From Sphingopyxis solisilvae (GTDB lineage Bacteria > Pseudomonadota > Alphaproteobacteria > Sphingomonadales > Sphingomonadaceae), in NCBI RefSeq assembly GCF_015475875.1, contig NZ_JADKYM010000004.1, positions 1 through 64,000 of the forward strand: DNA of 64,000 nucleotides, written 5' to 3'. Under the pieces are notes generated by a model. That model saw nothing but the letters and a program-made list of their open reading frames with translations. It was not told where the DNA came from and did no database searches. Each line of letters begins with the position of its first letter. Position 1 is the stretch's first letter. Made by a program: the position numbers and the translations under genes. Positions 25,759-35,717 of this stretch are shown here, piece after piece.

Positions 25759-27201
25759 ATGGCCACCGATCGCATGCTCCGGTTTGTCGAGCGTGAACAA
25801 TCCTATCCGGACAAAAGATCCGCCGCGGATCGCGCGCAGGATTTCCGCGAAATCGCGGAACGCTACGCCGCGCCCGATGCCGATGAACAGGCCGCGCGCT
25901 GCTCGCAATGCGGCGTCCCCTATTGCTCGGTGCATTGCCCGCTGCACAACCATATCCCCGACTGGCTCCGCCTGACCGCCGAGGGGCGGCTGCGCGAAGC
26001 CTATGAGCTCAGCAACGCCACCTCGACGATGCCCGAGATCTGTGGACGCATTTGCCCGCAGGACCGGCTGTGCGAGGGCAATTGCGTCATCGAATTTTCG
26101 GGCCATGGCGCGGTGACGATCGGTAGCGTCGAGAAGTATATTACCGACACCGCCTGGGCCGAGGGCTGGGTCGAGCCGCTGCATCCGGGCACCGCGACTG
26201 GCCAGTCGGTGGGCATCATCGGTGCCGGCCCCGCGGGGCTGACCGCCGCCGAATATCTGCGCGTCGCGGGGCATGAGGTGCATGTGTACGACCGCCACGA
26301 CCGTGCCGGCGGGTTGCTCACCTATGGCATCCCCGGCTTCAAGCTGGAAAAGGACGTCGTGATGCGGCGCATCGACCGGCTGGTCGCGGGCGGCATTCAA
26401 TTCCATCTGGGTTTCGAGGTTGGCGCCGACGCGACGCTCGACCAATTGCGCCAGAAGCATGACGCGATCCTGATCGCGACCGGTGTCTATAAGGCGCGCG
26501 AGATCCATGTTCCGGGCAACGAAGCCGACGGCGTCATCGCCGCGCTCGACTATCTCGTCGCGTCGAACCGCAAGGGTTTCGGCGATGCGGTTCCCGCCTT
26601 CGACGACGGCCGCCTCGACGCCGCGGGCAAGCATGTCGTCGTCATCGGCGGCGGCGACACCGCAATGGACTGCGTCCGCACCGCGGTGCGGCAGGGCGCG
26701 AAGTCGGTCAAATGCCTCTATCGCCGCGACCGCGACAATATGCCGGGGTCGCAGCGCGAAGTGTCGAACGCCGAGGAGGAAGGCATCGAATTCGTCTGGC
26801 TGTCGGCGCCCGAAAGCTTCACCGCCGACAGGCAGGTGAAACAGGTTGCGGTCGCGGGCATGCGCCTCGGCGCCCCCGATGCCAGCGGCCGCCGCAGCCC
26901 CGAGGTCGATCCCGGCCGCAAATTCGACCTGCCCGCTGACATGGTGATCAAGGCGCTGGGCTTCGATCCCGAGGAACTGCCCCATCTGTTCGGTTCACCC
27001 GATCTGTCGGTCACGCGCTGGGGTACGCTGCGCGTCGATCATCAGACGATGATGACCAGCCTGCCGGGCGTTTTCGCCGCGGGCGACATCGTGCGCGGCG
27101 CCAGCCTGGTGGTGTGGGGCATCCGCGACGGCCGCGACGTCAGCGACCAGATGGCAAAGTGGTTGAAGGCGAAAGCAAAAGGCGAAATGAAGGCAGCATG
27201 A
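25759..27201 (+). CDS. gltD: Glutamate synthase (NADPH) small subunit
   Basis: 480 aa. N-terminal iron-sulfur region CSQCGVPYCSVHCPLHNHIPDW, then CGRICPQDRLCEGNC, followed by an FAD-binding GAGPAGLTAAEYLR motif near residue 155 and an NADPH-binding GGGDTAMDC motif near residue 297. It passes electrons from NADPH to the large subunit GltB, which makes two glutamates from glutamine and 2-oxoglutarate. ATG 25759 has AAGGGG upstream. The 158 bp before it contain a GGTCA/TGACC inverted repeat (25673-25689) and no gene. Confidence 0.96.
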   Translation: MATDRMLRFVEREQSYPDKRSAADRAQDFREIAERYAAPDADEQAARCSQCGVPYCSVHCPLHNHIPDWLRLTAEGRLREAYELSNATSTMPEICGRICPQDRLCEGNCVIEFSGHGAVTIGSVEKYITDTAWAEGWVEPLHPGTATGQSVGIIGAGPAGLTAAEYLRVAGHEVHVYDRHDRAGGLLTYGIPGFKLEKDVVMRRIDRLVAGGIQFHLGFEVGADATLDQLRQKHDAILIATGVYKAREIHVPGNEADGVIAALDYLVASNRKGFGDAVPAFDDGRLDAAGKHVVVIGGGDTAMDCVRTAVRQGAKSVKCLYRRDRDNMPGSQREVSNAEEEGIEFVWLSAPESFTADRQVKQVAVAGMRLGAPDASGRRSPEVDPGRKFDLPADMVIKALGFDPEELPHLFGSPDLSVTRWGTLRVDHQTMMTSLPGVFAAGDIVRGASLVVWGIRDGRDVSDQMAKWLKAKAKGEMKAA

Positions 27202-27221
27202 CCAACAGGGGAAGGAAATTC

Positions 27222-28352
27222 ATGATGTCGAAGTTCAAGATGCTGCTGCTCGCCGGCACGATGGCGCTGACACCGTTCGGCCTGCCCGTCGCTGCCGCGG
27301 CGCAGGAGGCACCCGAGGCCGAAGTCGTGACGGCGGACGCCGGCGACCCGGACAGCGCGGCGATGACCGAAGAAGCGAAGGCCAAGATGCAGCGCGAGAT
27401 GAACGAAATCATCGCGCTGGTCGAAAAGATCTTCGACACCAGCGACCTGCCCCCGATCGAACCGGCGCGGCTGGCGCTGGCGCAGCAGACGAGCGACGCG
27501 CTGATCCCGCGCGGCGCGCTCGAAAAGATGATGGACAATATGTACGGCAAGTTCCTCTCGACCCTCATGGGCGAGATCGGCGGCACGTCGGACATCATGC
27601 TGTCGATCAAGACCGGGGTTGAGAACGACAAGATCGCGATGCTCGACGAGCAGACCAAAAAAACCGTCTCCGACATGTTCGACCCTTATCGCCAGCAACG
27701 CGAAGACCAGATGCTGAAGTTCATCCGGCCGCTGGTCAGCGAAGTGCTGGCCGACATGGAAGCGCCGATGCGCGCGGGGCTGGCCAAGGCCTATGCGCGC
27801 AAGTTCAGCGTCGAGCAGTTGACCGAGATGAACGGCTTCTTCGCGACGCCGACCGGCCGCATGTTCGCGGGCGAATCGCTGGCGCTACAGGCCGATCCCG
27901 AAGTGATGGTGGCGATGGTGCGCGCCGTTCCGGCGATGGTCGGAAAATTCATCGACCGGGCGCCGGAGCTCGAGGGTCAATTCAAGAGCATGGAAGAGCT
28001 GCCCAAGGAAAAACAACTGGGCGATTTCAGCGACGCCGAACTGAACAAGCTGGCCAAACTGCTGAAGGTCAACGTCAAGACGCTGAAAGAGCACCGCGAT
28101 CTGTGGAACACGGAGAGCGACGATGCCGTGACGATCGCGGCCGACGCCGCAGAGGCTGCTGCCGATGCGGCTGCGGACGCGGTTTATGACGATCCGTCGT
28201 GGAACCGTGCCAACTGGTCGGAGGCCGATCTGGCGCAAGTAGAGGCCGCAGAGGAAGCGTCCGACGCCGCCGCGACCGCTGCGTTCGAAGCGCGCGAAGC
28301 GGCGATTGCCAACGCCCGCAAAAAGCTCGGCCTGCCCGATCCATCCGAATAA
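27222..28352 (+). CDS. Secreted DUF2059-domain protein between gltD and gltB
   Basis: 376 aa from ATG 27222, preceded by GGAAGG; an earlier ATG at 27198 overlaps the gltD stop (ATGA). Signal peptide MLLLAGTMALTPFGLPVAAAAQ. A DUF2059 helical domain covers about residues 165-225 (FSVEQLTEMNGFFATPTGRMF is characteristic), followed by an Ala/Glu-rich tail with AAEAAADAAADA repeats. The biochemical role of DUF2059 proteins is not established. Its place inside the gltD-gltB transcript makes it co-expressed with ammonium assimilation. Confidence 0.82.
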   Translation: MMSKFKMLLLAGTMALTPFGLPVAAAAQEAPEAEVVTADAGDPDSAAMTEEAKAKMQREMNEIIALVEKIFDTSDLPPIEPARLALAQQTSDALIPRGALEKMMDNMYGKFLSTLMGEIGGTSDIMLSIKTGVENDKIAMLDEQTKKTVSDMFDPYRQQREDQMLKFIRPLVSEVLADMEAPMRAGLAKAYARKFSVEQLTEMNGFFATPTGRMFAGESLALQADPEVMVAMVRAVPAMVGKFIDRAPELEGQFKSMEELPKEKQLGDFSDAELNKLAKLLKVNVKTLKEHRDLWNTESDDAVTIAADAAEAAADAAADAVYDDPSWNRANWSEADLAQVEAAEEASDAAATAAFEAREAAIANARKKLGLPDPSE

Positions 28353-28376
28353 GTCGCCCGACTGTCAGGACACACG

Positions 28377-31300
28377 ATGACCCACTACCCCACCCCCGAC
28401 CACGCGCGGCTTGCCGAGCATGGCATGTATCGCCCCGACCTCGAATCCGATGCCTGCGGCGTCGGCATGGTCGCGGCGACCGACGGGAAGCCGTCGCGCC
28501 GCGTCGTCGAGGCAGCGATCGAAGCCTTACGTGCCGTGTGGCATCGCGGCGCGGTCGATGCCGATGGCAAGACGGGGGACGGCGCGGGCATCCATGTCGA
28601 CCTGCCGGTCCGTTTCTTCGACGATGCGATTGCGGCGTCGGGGCACAAGGTGCGCCCGAACCGCCTCGCCGTCGGCATGGTCTTCCTGCCGCGCACCGAT
28701 CTGGGCGCGCAGGAAGAATGCCGCACGATCGTAGAGGCCGAGATCATCGACGCCGGTTTCACTATCTACGGCTGGCGCCAAGTGCCGGTCGACGTTTCAG
28801 TGATCGGCGACAAGGCGCAGCGCACCCGGCCCGAGATCGAGCAAATCATGATCGCCGGACCGCTACCCGACGAAGCCTCGCTCGCCGAGTTCGAAAAGCA
28901 GCTCTACCTCGTCCGCCGCCGGATCGAGAAAAAGGTCATCGCGGCGCAGATTGCCGACTTCTACGTGTGCAGCCTGTCGTGCCGCTCGATCATCTACAAG
29001 GGGCTGTTCCTCGCCGAGAGCCTCGCCGATTTTTATCCCGACCTGACCAGCAAGCTGTTCGAAAGCCGCGTCGCGATTTTCCACCAGCGCTATTCGACCA
29101 ACACCTTTCCGCAATGGTGGCTGGCACAGCCGTTTCGCTGCCTCGCGCACAATGGCGAAATCAACACGATCCGCGGCAACAAGAACTGGATGAAAAGCCA
29201 CGAGATCAAGATGGCGAGCCTCGCCTTCGGCGAGCATTCGGAAGACATCAAGCCGGTGATCCCCGCGGGCGCATCGGACACCGCGGCGCTCGATGCGGTG
29301 TTCGAGACGCTGTGCCGCGCCGGTCGCGATGCGCCGACCGCGAAGCTGATCCTGGTGCCCGAGGCGTGGATCAACGAAACCGAAATGCCCGCCGCGCACA
29401 AGGCGATGTACTCCTATCTCGCCAGTGTCATGGAGCCTTGGGACGGCCCTGCGGCGCTTGCAATGACCGACGGCCGCTGGGCGGTCGCGGGCATGGACCG
29501 CAACGCGCTCCGCCCGCTGCGCTATACGCTGACCGCCGACAATCTGCTCGTCGTCGGCTCCGAAAGCGGCATGGTGCTGCTCCCCGAAGCATCCATCCGC
29601 AAAAAGGGCCGTCTTGGCCCCGGGCAGATGATCGCGGTCGATCTGGAGAAGGGCACCCTCTATGAGGACCGCGCGATCAAAGACAAGATCGCGGGCGCGC
29701 ATGATTATGGCGCGCGGGTCAAAGGCTTCCGCACCATGGCCGACCTGCCCAAGGGCGGCAAATCGAGCCTGCCCGTCTTCGAGCGCAGCGAATTGCTCCG
29801 CCGCCAGGTCGCCGCAGGGCTGACCATGGAAGATATGGAGCTGATCCTGTCGCCGATGGTCGAGGATGCGAAGGAAGCCGTCGGCTCGATGGGCGACGAC
29901 ACCCCGCTTGCGGTCATTTCGGACAAACCGCGCCACGTGGCGCAATTCTTCCGCCAGAATTTCAGCCAGGTCACCAACCCGCCGATCGACAGTCTGCGCG
30001 AACGGCATGTGATGAGCCTGAAGACGCGCTTCGCCAACCTCGCCAACATCCTCGACGAAAAGGGGCAGAGCGACCATGTCCTCGCGATCGATTCGCCGGT
30101 GCTGGTCGGCGACGACTGGGACCGGCTGCGCGCCTATTTCGGCGATGCGGTCGCCGACATTGATTGCACCTTCCCCGTCGGCGGCGACGCCGCGACCCTG
30201 CGCGAAGCGATCGCGCGCGTCCGCCGCGAGGCGGAGGATGCGGTGCGCGCCGGGCGCAGCGAATTGTTCCTGACCGACCAGAGCATCGGCGAAACACGCG
30301 TCGGCATGGCAATGGTGCTCGCCGCCGCCGCCGTCCACACCCACCTCGTGCGCAAGGGGCTGCGCAGCTACGCCTCGATCAACGTGCGCTCGGCCGAGGT
30401 GCTCGACACCCACGCCTTTGCGGTGCTCGTCGGGGTCGGCGCGACCACCGTCCACGCCTATCTAGCCGAAGCCGCGATCGCTGACCGCCACGCACGGGGG
30501 CTCTTCGGCGACCTCAGCCTCGACGACTGCCGCCTGCGCTTCCGCAAGGCGATCGACGACGGGCTGCTCAAGATCATGGCGAAGATGGGGATCGCGGTGA
30601 TCTCGAGCTATCGCGGCGGCTATAATTTCGAGGCGGTGGGGTTGAGCCGCGCACTCGTCAACGACTTGTTCCCCGGTATGCCGGCGAAGATTTCGGGCGA
30701 AGGCTATCAATCGCTGTTCATCAACGCGACCGAGAAGCATGAAGCGGCATTCGACCAGCGCGCCACCACCCTGCCGATCGGCGGCTTCTATCGCCAGCGC
30801 GCGGGCGGCGAGACGCACGCCTATTCGGCGCAGCTGATGCACCTGCTCCAGACCGCGGTCGCGACCGACAGTTACTCGACCTATCTGCAATTCTCGCGCG
30901 GCGTCGCCGACCTGCCGCCCGTGTATTTGCGCGACTTGATGGAATTCAACTATCCGGCGCAGGGCGTAGCGCTCGACAGCGTCGAGGCGATCACCGAAAT
31001 CCGCAAGCGCTTCGTCACCCCCGGCATGTCGCTCGGCGCGCTGTCGCCCGAAGCGCATGAGACGCTGGCGATCGCGATGAACCGCATCGGCGCCAAGGCC
31101 GTCTCCGGTGAAGGCGGCGAGGCGAGCGAGCGTTACCAACCCTATGCCAATGGCGACAATGCCAACAGCAATATCAAGCAGATCGCGTCGGGCCGCTTCG
31201 GCGTCACCGCCGAATATCTCGGCGCCTGCGACGAGATCGAGATCAAGGTCGCACAGGGCGCCAAGCCCGGCGAGGGCGGCCAGCTGCCCGGCTTCAAGGT

Positions 31301-32900
31301 CACCGAGTTCATCGCCCGCCTGCGCCATGCGACGCCGGGGGTGACGCTGATCAGCCCGCCGCCGCATCACGACATCTATTCGATCGAAGATCTGGCGCAG
31401 CTGATCTACGACCTCAAGCAGATCAACCCGAAGGCGCGCGTCTGCGTGAAGCTCGTCAGTTCGGCGGGCATCGGCACGGTCGCGGCAGGGGTGGCCAAAG
31501 CGCATGCTGACGTCATTCTCGTCGCGGGCAATACCGGCGGCACCGGCGCCTCGCCTCAGACCAGCGTCAAATATGCCGGCACGCCGTGGGAAATGGGCCT
31601 GTCCGAAGTCAATCAGGTGCTGACGCTCAACGGCCTGCGCCACCGCATCCGCCTGCGCACCGATGGCGGGCTCAAGACGGGGCGCGACATCGTCATCGCG
31701 GCGATCCTCGGCGCCGAGGAATATGGCATCGGGACATTGAGCCTCGTCGCGATGGGCTGCATCATGGTGCGCCAGTGCCACAGCAACACCTGCCCGGTCG
31801 GCGTCTGCACGCAGGACGAAAAGCTGCGCGCGAAATTCACCGGCAGCCCCGAGAAAGTCATCAACCTGATGACCTTCATCGCCGAGGAAGTGCGGGAAAT
31901 CCTGGCTAAACTCGGGTGCCGCAGCCTCGACGAAGTCATCGGTCGCACCGAGCTGCTGCGCCAGGTCAGCCGCGGCGCCGAGCATCTCGACGATCTCGAC
32001 CTCAACCCGATCCTCGCCAAGGTCGACGCGCCCGACAACCAGCGCCGCTCGCACGGGCTGCTCCGTAATCCGGTCCCCGACAGCCTCGACGCGCAGATTT
32101 TGAGCGACGCGAAGCCGCTGTTCGAGCGCGGCGAGCGGATGCAGCTGACGTACAATGTCCGCAACACCCACCGCGCCGTCGGCACCCGCCTGTCGGCCGA
32201 AGTGACGGCCAAGTTCGGCATGAACGGGCTCGCTGACAATCACGTCCAGGTCCGCCTGCGCGGCACCGCGGGCCAGTCGCTCGGCGCCTTCCTGTGCAGC
32301 GGCATCACATTGGAAGTGTTCGGCGACGCCAACGACTATGTCGGCAAAGGCCTGTCGGGCGGCCGCATCGTCGTGCGCCCGACCGTGTCGAGCCCGCTGG
32401 TCAGCCAGCACAACAGCATCATCGGCAACACCGTCCTCTATGGCGCGACGTCGGGCACCTTGCTCGCCGCGGGTCAGGCGGGCGAGCGTTTCGCGGTCCG
32501 CAACTCGGGCGCAAAGGTCGTCGTCGAGGGCTGCGGCGCCAACGGCTGCGAATATATGACCGGCGGCGTTGCCGTGATCCTCGGCCCTGTCGGCTCCAAC
32601 TTCGGCGCCGGGATGACCGGCGGCATGGCCTTTGTCCTTGATACCGACGGCCAGTTCACCCGCCGAGCCAATGCCGAGTCGATCGTCTGGCAACGGATCG
32701 ACAGCGCGCATTGGGAAGGCGTGCTGAAGGATCTGGTCGAGGATCATGCCAAGGCCACCGGCAGCAAATGGTCGGGCGAAATCCTCGCCGACTGGGACCG
32801 CTGGAAAGACCAGTTCTGGCAGGTATGTCCGAAGGAAATGCTCAGCCGCCTCGCGCATCCGCTCAGCGATGCCGAGGCCGAGGTGGTCGCTGCAGAATAA
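28377..32900 (+). CDS. gltB: Glutamate synthase (NADPH) large subunit
   Basis: 1507 aa, full length. Residue C27 in DACGVG becomes the N-terminal nucleophile of the glutaminase domain after removal of a 26-residue propeptide. The central and FMN domains follow, with the [3Fe-4S] ligands in CHSNTCPVGVC near residue 1140 and NTGGTGASPQTS before it; the C-terminal GXGXG beta-helix contains GANGCEYMTGG. It uses glutamine-derived ammonia and 2-oxoglutarate. Long antisense frames across it are shadows. A palindromic repeat begins at the base after its TAA. Confidence 0.97.
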   Translation: MTHYPTPDHARLAEHGMYRPDLESDACGVGMVAATDGKPSRRVVEAAIEALRAVWHRGAVDADGKTGDGAGIHVDLPVRFFDDAIAASGHKVRPNRLAVGMVFLPRTDLGAQEECRTIVEAEIIDAGFTIYGWRQVPVDVSVIGDKAQRTRPEIEQIMIAGPLPDEASLAEFEKQLYLVRRRIEKKVIAAQIADFYVCSLSCRSIIYKGLFLAESLADFYPDLTSKLFESRVAIFHQRYSTNTFPQWWLAQPFRCLAHNGEINTIRGNKNWMKSHEIKMASLAFGEHSEDIKPVIPAGASDTAALDAVFETLCRAGRDAPTAKLILVPEAWINETEMPAAHKAMYSYLASVMEPWDGPAALAMTDGRWAVAGMDRNALRPLRYTLTADNLLVVGSESGMVLLPEASIRKKGRLGPGQMIAVDLEKGTLYEDRAIKDKIAGAHDYGARVKGFRTMADLPKGGKSSLPVFERSELLRRQVAAGLTMEDMELILSPMVEDAKEAVGSMGDDTPLAVISDKPRHVAQFFRQNFSQVTNPPIDSLRERHVMSLKTRFANLANILDEKGQSDHVLAIDSPVLVGDDWDRLRAYFGDAVADIDCTFPVGGDAATLREAIARVRREAEDAVRAGRSELFLTDQSIGETRVGMAMVLAAAAVHTHLVRKGLRSYASINVRSAEVLDTHAFAVLVGVGATTVHAYLAEAAIADRHARGLFGDLSLDDCRLRFRKAIDDGLLKIMAKMGIAVISSYRGGYNFEAVGLSRALVNDLFPGMPAKISGEGYQSLFINATEKHEAAFDQRATTLPIGGFYRQRAGGETHAYSAQLMHLLQTAVATDSYSTYLQFSRGVADLPPVYLRDLMEFNYPAQGVALDSVEAITEIRKRFVTPGMSLGALSPEAHETLAIAMNRIGAKAVSGEGGEASERYQPYANGDNANSNIKQIASGRFGVTAEYLGACDEIEIKVAQGAKPGEGGQLPGFKVTEFIARLRHATPGVTLISPPPHHDIYSIEDLAQLIYDLKQINPKARVCVKLVSSAGIGTVAAGVAKAHADVILVAGNTGGTGASPQTSVKYAGTPWEMGLSEVNQVLTLNGLRHRIRLRTDGGLKTGRDIVIAAILGAEEYGIGTLSLVAMGCIMVRQCHSNTCPVGVCTQDEKLRAKFTGSPEKVINLMTFIAEEVREILAKLGCRSLDEVIGRTELLRQVSRGAEHLDDLDLNPILAKVDAPDNQRRSHGLLRNPVPDSLDAQILSDAKPLFERGERMQLTYNVRNTHRAVGTRLSAEVTAKFGMNGLADNHVQVRLRGTAGQSLGAFLCSGITLEVFGDANDYVGKGLSGGRIVVRPTVSSPLVSQHNSIIGNTVLYGATSGTLLAAGQAGERFAVRNSGAKVVVEGCGANGCEYMTGGVAVILGPVGSNFGAGMTGGMAFVLDTDGQFTRRANAESIVWQRIDSAHWEGVLKDLVEDHAKATGSKWSGEILADWDRWKDQFWQVCPKEMLSRLAHPLSDAEAEVVAAE

Positions 32901-33033
32901 TCCTCCCTGTGGCGAAGCCATGGGGAGGTGGCAGCGCGAAGCGCTGACGGAGGGGCAATAGCGCGACGTTGCTCCCCTCCACCCCTCGCTTCGCGAGCGG
33001 TCCCCCTCCCCATCGCTGCGCGACAGGGAGGAT
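32901..33033. repeat. Composite palindromic intergenic repeat, family A copy 1
   Basis: 133 bp bounded by TCCTCCCTG and its complement CAGGGAGGA, with nested hairpins around GCGAAGCC and CGCTTCGCG. Two further copies lie at 54844-54977 (opposite internal orientation) and 56900-57033. It starts immediately after the gltB stop codon and may act as its terminator or mRNA stabiliser. No coding potential is likely. Confidence 0.88.
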
Positions 33034-33155
33034 CGCTCATCCCGTTCCGGCTGCACTTCACCGCAATGTGGTGGCACGTTCAGCCCAGCGAAAGCGTTAC
33101 ATCGCTAGACACACTGCCTTTACCGAACCTTGCGTCCCTTGGAAGGATGAAAGCC

Positions 33156-33587
33156 ATGACCCGCTTCGCCCTCATCGCCCTCCCCCTGCTCGCGCTCGCC
33201 GCGCCGCTGCCCGCGCTCGCCGCCGACCCCGAGTTGCGCGATACCGTCGCGACGCTGAACGACCCGGTGGTGCAGGACCGCATGGCCGATACGGTCAGCG
33301 CGATCGTCGGCGCGCTGCTGCGGATGCCGGTCGGGCCGCTGGCCGAGGCGGTCGCCCGCGTCGATCCCTATTCCGATGCCGCCTATGTCCCGTCCGACGC
33401 GACGGTCGGCGACGTCACCGGACGCGATCCCGATTATGCCGACCGGATGGGCGCCGACGTGCGGGCGACCACCCGAATGGCCGGGCAAGCAGCATCGGCA
33501 CTGGCGATTTATGCGCCGGTTCTGAAAGACATGGCGCGTGACCTGGCCGCGCAATGGGAACGCGAACGCGCTGCCGCGCGCCGCTGA
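33156..33587 (+). CDS. Hypothetical secreted protein
   Basis: 143 aa from ATG 33156, chosen over ATG 33147 because GGAAGG at 33141 is correctly spaced only for the former. Signal peptide MTRFALIALPLLALAAPLPALAA, then a polar, mostly helical mature part of about 120 residues (RDTVATLNDPVVQDRMADT, ending in a basic tail EREREA-like). I do not recognise a family with certainty; similar short periplasmic proteins occur in sphingomonads. A monocistronic transcript is likely. Confidence 0.65.
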   Translation: MTRFALIALPLLALAAPLPALAADPELRDTVATLNDPVVQDRMADTVSAIVGALLRMPVGPLAEAVARVDPYSDAAYVPSDATVGDVTGRDPDYADRMGADVRATTRMAGQAASALAIYAPVLKDMARDLAAQWERERAAARR

Positions 33588-33665
33588 TACGATAATCCAC
33601 GATCGAGGACACGCGTGGCGCCATAGCCGTTGCGCACGGCGCCCCGCTGCCGCTATGCCGGACCC

Positions 33666-34337
33666 ATGTGGCAACTCTATCAATTCCCGCTCTGTCCCTT
33701 TTCGCGCAAGGTCCGTCTGCTACTGGGCGAAAAAGGCGTTGGATATGAATTGATCCGCGAATCGCCGTGGGAACGCCGCGACGAGTTCGTCGACCTGAAC
33801 CCGGCGGGGCGCACCCCGGTGATGGTCGATCAGGCGCGCGGACAGGTGTTGATCGACAGCATGGCGATCGCCGAATATTTCGAGGAAACCGTCGAAGGCA
33901 AGGCGATGATCAACGGCACCGCTGCCAACCGCGCCGAAATCCGCCGGCTGACTGCCTGGTTCGACCATGATTTCTACTATGAAGTCACCGGCCCGTTACT
34001 GTTCGAACGGATGCAGAAACGCATCGTCCATCGCCAGCCGCCCGACGGCGGGGCGCTGCGCGAGGCGATGAAGGCGGCGAACAACCATCTCGACTATATC
34101 GACTATCTGATCGATCACCGCACCTGGCTGGCCGGTGCGACGATGAGCCTCGCCGATCTCGCTGCCGCGGCGCATATTTCGGTCGCCGACTATCTCGGCG
34201 GGATCGACTGGACGGGACACGAGCAGACAAAGGGCTGGTATTCGGGCCTGAAATCGCGCCCCAGCTTCCGCCCGCTGCTCGCTGAGCGGATGGAAATCGT
34301 CACCCCGCCGAAATATTATGAGGATGTGGATTTTTGA
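33666..34337 (+). CDS. Glutathione S-transferase family protein
   Basis: 223 aa. N-terminal thioredoxin-like domain begins MWQLYQFPLCPFSRKVRLLL, where CPFS suggests a Cys-type (omega or beta-like) active site rather than Tyr or Ser; the cis-Pro and Ser motifs GRTPVMVD and LIDSMAIAEY bind glutathione. The C-terminal helical domain covers about 90-210. The substrate is unknown. ATG 33666 lacks a strong Shine-Dalgarno sequence but matches the family start. Confidence 0.9.
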   Translation: MWQLYQFPLCPFSRKVRLLLGEKGVGYELIRESPWERRDEFVDLNPAGRTPVMVDQARGQVLIDSMAIAEYFEETVEGKAMINGTAANRAEIRRLTAWFDHDFYYEVTGPLLFERMQKRIVHRQPPDGGALREAMKAANNHLDYIDYLIDHRTWLAGATMSLADLAAAAHISVADYLGGIDWTGHEQTKGWYSGLKSRPSFRPLLAERMEIVTPPKYYEDVDF

Positions 34338-34398
34338 TCCGGGGCGGTTAGGATAATCGGGACAGCCATGATAGCATTGCGCATGAATCGGGGGATTT

Positions 34399-34734
34399 GT
34401 GCGGACGCCAGAACTGATATTAGTGCCATTTTTAATGCTTGCGGCCGGGTGTACCATCGTCAATATTGACGGGGGGCAAGCAAAGATGCACGCAGGAAGT
34501 CTGCGCATTGTAGCACCGGACAATGCCGAGGTTATCGCCGTCCAATCCCGCGGGTTCGGACTGATCCGCGGGGCTGGTAACGTCACACTGGGCTATCAGG
34601 ACGAAAGCCTAGTATATCAGATTGCTGGCAGTAGTTGCGCGATCATCCTATTCGATGCCAAATTGGATGAAGAAGGCCGCCGGTTTTGGCGCGAATTGGC
34701 GCAAACACATAAGGATATCTGTATCAAGAAATAA
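34399..34734 (+). CDS. Small lipoprotein, unrecognised
   Basis: 111 aa from GTG 34399. Signal sequence with lipobox LAAGC (Cys18), so the mature protein should be lipid-anchored. The rest is a compact beta-rich domain with two Cys residues that could form a disulfide (SSCAIIL and DICIKK). The codon use and GC content look lower than in the flanking glutathione transferase and lysC genes. No family recognised. The gene for a second lipoprotein follows after 34 bp, suggesting a pair. Confidence 0.6.
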   Translation: MRTPELILVPFLMLAAGCTIVNIDGGQAKMHAGSLRIVAPDNAEVIAVQSRGFGLIRGAGNVTLGYQDESLVYQIAGSSCAIILFDAKLDEEGRRFWRELAQTHKDICIKK

Positions 34735-34768
34735 TCGGGTCGCTCGATATCATTGGGGGGATGGTAGA

Positions 34769-35707
34769 ATGAACAAAGCGATCTTGGTCGCGATACTGGC
34801 GGTACCGGCTCTCGCGGGCTGTTATCCGATGGAACAGGCGCCGCTGGTGTATGCGTCTAAATCGACCATCGGTGTCGGGGTCACAGCCGGCACGCCGGAA
34901 AATCCCGGACTCGATGTGACGATCGGTTTCAAGGAAACCAATGTAGCGCTCGTTCCGGTCGCGGTGGCAAAATATTGCCGCTATTCCAGTCCAACCAACT
35001 GCACCAACGCGACCTACGCGATGCAGATAATCCGCGGCGGAAAGGTGGATACCGTTGCAAACCGCGCGATCGACGCCGCCATTGCCTCCAATCAGGAAGA
35101 AGTCATCAAACTGAGCAGCGACATTCGTCAGATAGAGCTGGAAAAGAAGACGGCAGAGAGCAATTTGCAGTTGCTCGAGCGGCGATCGGAAGCACGAGCA
35201 GCGTTGGCAAGGCTGGGAACCATACCGACCGAAGGAGAGCTGGCATCGCAGACCCAGGCGCGGGCGGATGCTCAGCTGGTCTTGGCGACCGCTGCCGGTG
35301 TTGGCACCTCCGACGCGACAACCGAGCGAGCACGCGTGGCTGCGGCGAACGCATTGCTTCAGGCCAAAACCGAGCGGCTGACTGCGGTCAACAACGACAT
35401 CGCCCGGCTCCGCCTACAGCTTATCCCGGACACGCAGGGATCGCGGGAGGATGCGCTGTCGGTTTACGGTACATTTCGGGGTGGCGGTACCGGCGATGCC
35501 AAAGGCGCATCGCTAACCGGCGGCAAGATATTTGCAACGGGAATTGCTGCACAGAATCTTTCCGAGCATGCGGGCGTCGCCGACTGCCTTGCTGCGGTTG
35601 GAATTCTGGCGCAACAGTTCAAGGGGACGAATGCCGATGAAGCGCGCAACGGCCTCTTGTCCGACGCGGGTGAGGTGTGCAAACACCGCCCCGCGTCGCG
35701 GCGATAG
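34769..35707 (+). CDS. Coiled-coil lipoprotein, unrecognised
   Basis: 312 aa starting MNKAILVAILAVPALAGC, a lipobox LAGC with Cys18. Residues about 95-220 are rich in Glu, Gln, Arg and Ala and look coiled-coil (EEVIKLSSDIRQIELEKKTAESN continues with heptads). Four more Cys residues lie in the N-terminal (YCRYSSPTNC) and C-terminal (DCLAAVG, EVCKHR) parts. The preceding gene is also a lipoprotein of atypical composition. No function can be assigned. Confidence 0.65.
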   Translation: MNKAILVAILAVPALAGCYPMEQAPLVYASKSTIGVGVTAGTPENPGLDVTIGFKETNVALVPVAVAKYCRYSSPTNCTNATYAMQIIRGGKVDTVANRAIDAAIASNQEEVIKLSSDIRQIELEKKTAESNLQLLERRSEARAALARLGTIPTEGELASQTQARADAQLVLATAAGVGTSDATTERARVAAANALLQAKTERLTAVNNDIARLRLQLIPDTQGSREDALSVYGTFRGGGTGDAKGASLTGGKIFATGIAAQNLSEHAGVADCLAAVGILAQQFKGTNADEARNGLLSDAGEVCKHRPASRR

Positions 35708-35717
35708 CGTTGGTTCG

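Noticed and set aside
28863-33077. Long minus-strand frames of 530 and 871 codons opposite gltB
   Set aside because: They are antisense to a full-length gltB, with His/Arg/Asp-rich low-quality sequence and no motifs; they result from high GC and codon bias.
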